Shown piece by piece: positions 8,260 through 9,759 of a stretch of DNA of 9,759 bases (its first letter is position 1; every line of letters begins with the position of its first letter). Both the position numbers and the translations under genes were made by a program. The notes beneath the pieces were generated by a model. The model was given only the letters and a program-made list of their open reading frames with translations, ran no database searches and was not told the origin of the DNA. The stretch is from Acetobacteraceae bacterium (lineage in GTDB: Bacteria > Pseudomonadota > Alphaproteobacteria > Acetobacterales > Acetobacteraceae): positions 1-9,759 of the forward strand of contig DAHWBL010000314.1 in assembly GCA_027323595.1 (NCBI GenBank), written 5' to 3'.

Positions 8260-9159
8260 CTGAACCGCCCGCCACCCGCGACCGAACGGATCAGCCCGCG
8301 CTTCGAGGCGCTCGATGGCTGGGACGACGCGAGCGCGCTCGCCGCGCTGTGGGAATCCCAGCTCGCCGCGGTCGCCGCCATCGGCCCGGCGCTGCCTGCG
8401 CTCGCCGCCGCGGTGGCCGCCGCCGCCGCGCGCATCGGCCAGACCGGGCGGCTGGTCTATGCCGGCGCCGGCAGCTCGGCGCGCATCGCAGCCCAGGACG
8501 CCGCCGAACTCGCCCCCACCTTCGCCTGGCCGGCGGCGCGCGCGCTGGTGCTGATCGCCGGCGGCCCGGGCGCACTGCTCACCGCCGCGGAGGGCGCGGA
8601 GGACCGTGGCGATGATGGCGCCGCCGCCGCCGCCGCCGCCGGGCTCGGCACGGCCGACGTGCTGATCGGCATCGCCGCCAGTGGCGCCACCGCCTACACC
8701 CTGGGCTGCGTCACCGCCGCGCGGGCCGCCGGCGCGCTCAGCATCGGCATCGCCAACAGCCCCGGCGCGCCGCTGCTCGCCGCCGCCGACCACGCGATCC
8801 TGCTCGCCACCGCGGCCGAGCCGATCGCGGGGTCCACCCGGCTTGGCGCCGGCACCGCGCAGAAGGTGGCGCTCAATTTGTTCTCCACCCAGCTCATGGT
8901 GCGGCTGGGGCGGGTGTATCGCGGCCGGATGGTGGAGGTGCGCCCGACCAACGCCAAGCTGCGCCGCCGCGCGGTCGGCATCGTGGCCGCGCTGAGCGGG
9001 GCGAGCGCGGATGCCGCCGAGGCGGCGCTGGCGGCGGCCGATGACAGCATCAAGCTCGCGGTGCTGATGGCACGCGGCATGTCGCGCGCGGCGGCCGAGG
9101 CCGCGCTCGCCGACAGCGCCGGCCGGCTGCGCCCGCTGCTCGATCCGCCGGCGGGTTGA
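8260..9159 (+). CDS. murQ: N-acetylmuramic acid 6-phosphate etherase (SIS domain)
   Basis: This cytoplasmic enzyme removes D-lactate from MurNAc-6-phosphate to give GlcNAc-6-phosphate, the substrate of the next gene product. The 299-residue protein has a SIS sugar-phosphate fold: a YAGAGSSAR phosphate loop (67-75), the catalytic pair E83 (DAAE) and E114 (EGAED), GIAASGATAY (137-146), GSTRLGAGTAQK (191-202) and TNAKLRRR (230-237). With the CTG at 8260 as codon 1, both glutamates take the same numbers as in E. coli MurQ, and the length matches (about 298). That CTG overlaps the upstream stop (CTGA) and sits 7 nt after GGGAGG, so I favour it over the GTG at 8233. Seven GCC codons in a row (8620-8640) encode seven alanines in a variable stretch. 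Its stop shares one base with the nagA start. Confidence 0.9.
   Translation: MNRPPPATERISPRFEALDGWDDASALAALWESQLAAVAAIGPALPALAAAVAAAAARIGQTGRLVYAGAGSSARIAAQDAAELAPTFAWPAARALVLIAGGPGALLTAAEGAEDRGDDGAAAAAAAGLGTADVLIGIAASGATAYTLGCVTAARAAGALSIGIANSPGAPLLAAADHAILLATAAEPIAGSTRLGAGTAQKVALNLFSTQLMVRLGRVYRGRMVEVRPTNAKLRRRAVGIVAALSGASADAAEAALAAADDSIKLAVLMARGMSRAAAEAALADSAGRLRPLLDPPAG
8620..8640 (+). repeat. (GCC)7 trinucleotide repeat in murQ
   Basis: Seven perfect GCC units in frame encode residues 121-127, all alanine, in a region that varies among MurQ proteins. A pure trinucleotide run can change length by slippage without shifting the frame. Confidence 0.9.
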
Positions 9160-9759
9160 TGCGCGCGCTGGTCGCGACGCAGGTTTTCGACGGCACGCAA
9201 ATGCACGCCAACCACGCCGTGCTGGTCGAGGCCGGGCATGTCGCCGCCCTGTGCCCGACCGCGGAGCTGCCGCCGCGGATGGCGGCGCAGACGTTGCCAC
9301 GTGGCTGGATTCTTGCGCCCGGCTATGTCGATCTGCAGGTCAATGGCGGCGGCGGCGTGCTGTTCAACGACGCGACCAACGCCGCCGGCCTCGCCGCCAT
9401 CGCCGCCGCCCATCGCGGGCTTGGCACCACCGCCATCCTGCCGACGCTGATCAGCGGCAGCCGGACGCGGATCAGCGCGGCACTCGCCGCCGTCGCGGCG
9501 CCGCCAGCCGGCATTCTGGGGGTGCATCTGGAAGGCCCGCATCTGGCCATCGCGCGTCGGGGCATCCATCCGGCGACGGCGATCCGGCCAATGCTGGAGG
9601 CCGACCTCGCGCAGCTCCGGCCGCCGCGGGTCGGCCATCTGCTGGTCACCCTCGCGCCCGAAACCCTGCCCGCCGGCGCGCTCGCCCGGCTGGTCGCGAC
9701 CGGCGCGGTGGTGTTCGCCGGCCACAGCGAGGCCGACTGGGACGACATGGTCGCCGCGC
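9159..9759 (+). CDS. nagA: N-acetylglucosamine-6-phosphate deacetylase, partial
   Basis: This amidohydrolase removes acetate from GlcNAc-6-phosphate to give glucosamine-6-phosphate, following MurQ in amino-sugar recycling. The first 200 codons are present of a family of about 370-390 residues; the rest lies beyond the right edge. Seen: an N-terminal beta-sandwich part (1-50), APGYVDLQVNGGGG at 53-66 with Q60 in place of a second metal-binding His (as in the E. coli single-metal enzyme), LGTTAILPTLIS (88-99), the metal ligand E125 in GVHLEGP, and H189 in AGHSEA. The other metal histidine would lie downstream of the edge. The ATG at 9159 overlaps the murQ stop by one base (TGATG), which suggests translational coupling and a murQ-nagA operon. 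The Shine-Dalgarno sequence is weak. Confidence 0.92.
   Translation, partial: MRALVATQVFDGTQMHANHAVLVEAGHVAALCPTAELPPRMAAQTLPRGWILAPGYVDLQVNGGGGVLFNDATNAAGLAAIAAAHRGLGTTAILPTLISGSRTRISAALAAVAAPPAGILGVHLEGPHLAIARRGIHPATAIRPMLEADLAQLRPPRVGHLLVTLAPETLPAGALARLVATGAVVFAGHSEADWDDMVAA

Larger units (their letters stand above)
5942..8263 (+). pseudogene. Orphan CoxL-like molybdopterin subunit with in-frame TGA at 7013-7015
   Basis: This reads as a full-length 773-codon large subunit of a xanthine-oxidase-family molybdenum hydroxylase, form II type, apart from one in-frame TGA at codon 358. Before it are the hammerhead domain (about 10-125), Q224 in a CQGVFGM context and a GGSFGMK loop. After it come AYRGAGR at 368-374, GQGH at 494-497 and the catalytic glutamate E729 in GCGEAG. 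The reading frame is unchanged across the TGA and both sides align with the coxL gene at 2981-600; codon 358 aligns with Ala359 of that protein. If the TGA stops translation, the products are a 357-residue fragment without the active site and, if a ribosome restarts at the GTG at 7016, a 415-residue fragment with it. The otherwise intact frame suggests a recent mutation, a sequencing error, or recoding. No small or medium subunit gene is adjacent on this strand. The stop overlaps the murQ start. Confidence 0.8.

Noticed and set aside
5483..8275. A 930-codon open frame on the minus strand, opposite mepA and the orphan large subunit
   Set aside because: It is the same GC-driven antisense artefact, low in hydrophobic core pattern and without motifs, while the plus strand encodes clear enzymes.

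Overview
The window is very GC-rich bacterial DNA. Genes are packed tightly, with overlapping stop/start codons and third positions that are almost all G or C. The gene content and codon style suggest an alphaproteobacterium, perhaps an Acetobacteraceae/Rhodospirillales relative. That placement is an inference from style, not from a marker gene.

Left part (1-3510, minus strand): a three-gene operon for an aerobic carbon-monoxide-dehydrogenase-like molybdenum hydroxylase, read in the order small (2Fe-2S) subunit, large (molybdopterin) subunit, medium (FAD) subunit. The medium subunit runs off the left edge. The large subunit carries the AYRGAGR active-site loop, and the gene order is S-L-M; both mark the form II (putative CODH) class rather than the proven CO-oxidising form I. 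A 216-bp divergent intergenic region (3511-3726) holds a possible promoter and an inverted repeat.

Middle (3727-5878, plus strand): three genes joined by 4-bp overlaps. They encode a GtrA-type membrane protein, a GtrB/DPM1-like family 2 glycosyltransferase with two C-terminal membrane segments, and a secreted MepA-type (M74) murein endopeptidase. The first two look like a lipid-linked sugar synthesis/flipping pair; the third cuts peptidoglycan crosslinks.

Right part (5942-9759, plus strand): a second, orphan CoxL-like large subunit gene interrupted by one in-frame TGA ten codons before its AYRGAGR loop, then murQ (MurNAc-6-phosphate etherase) and the 5' two thirds of nagA (GlcNAc-6-phosphate deacetylase). 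murQ appears to start at a CTG codon that overlaps the upstream stop and sits behind a strong Shine-Dalgarno sequence. MurQ and NagA catalyse consecutive steps of cell-wall amino-sugar recycling, and MepA lies just upstream, so the plus-strand genes share a cell-envelope theme with a molybdenum hydroxylase subunit embedded among them.

The points most worth a second look are the TGA in the orphan large subunit (nonsense mutation, sequencing error, split protein or, less likely, selenocysteine), the CTG start of murQ, and the pairing of two large subunits with only one visible set of small and medium subunits. I saw no RNA genes, mobile elements or CRISPR arrays.
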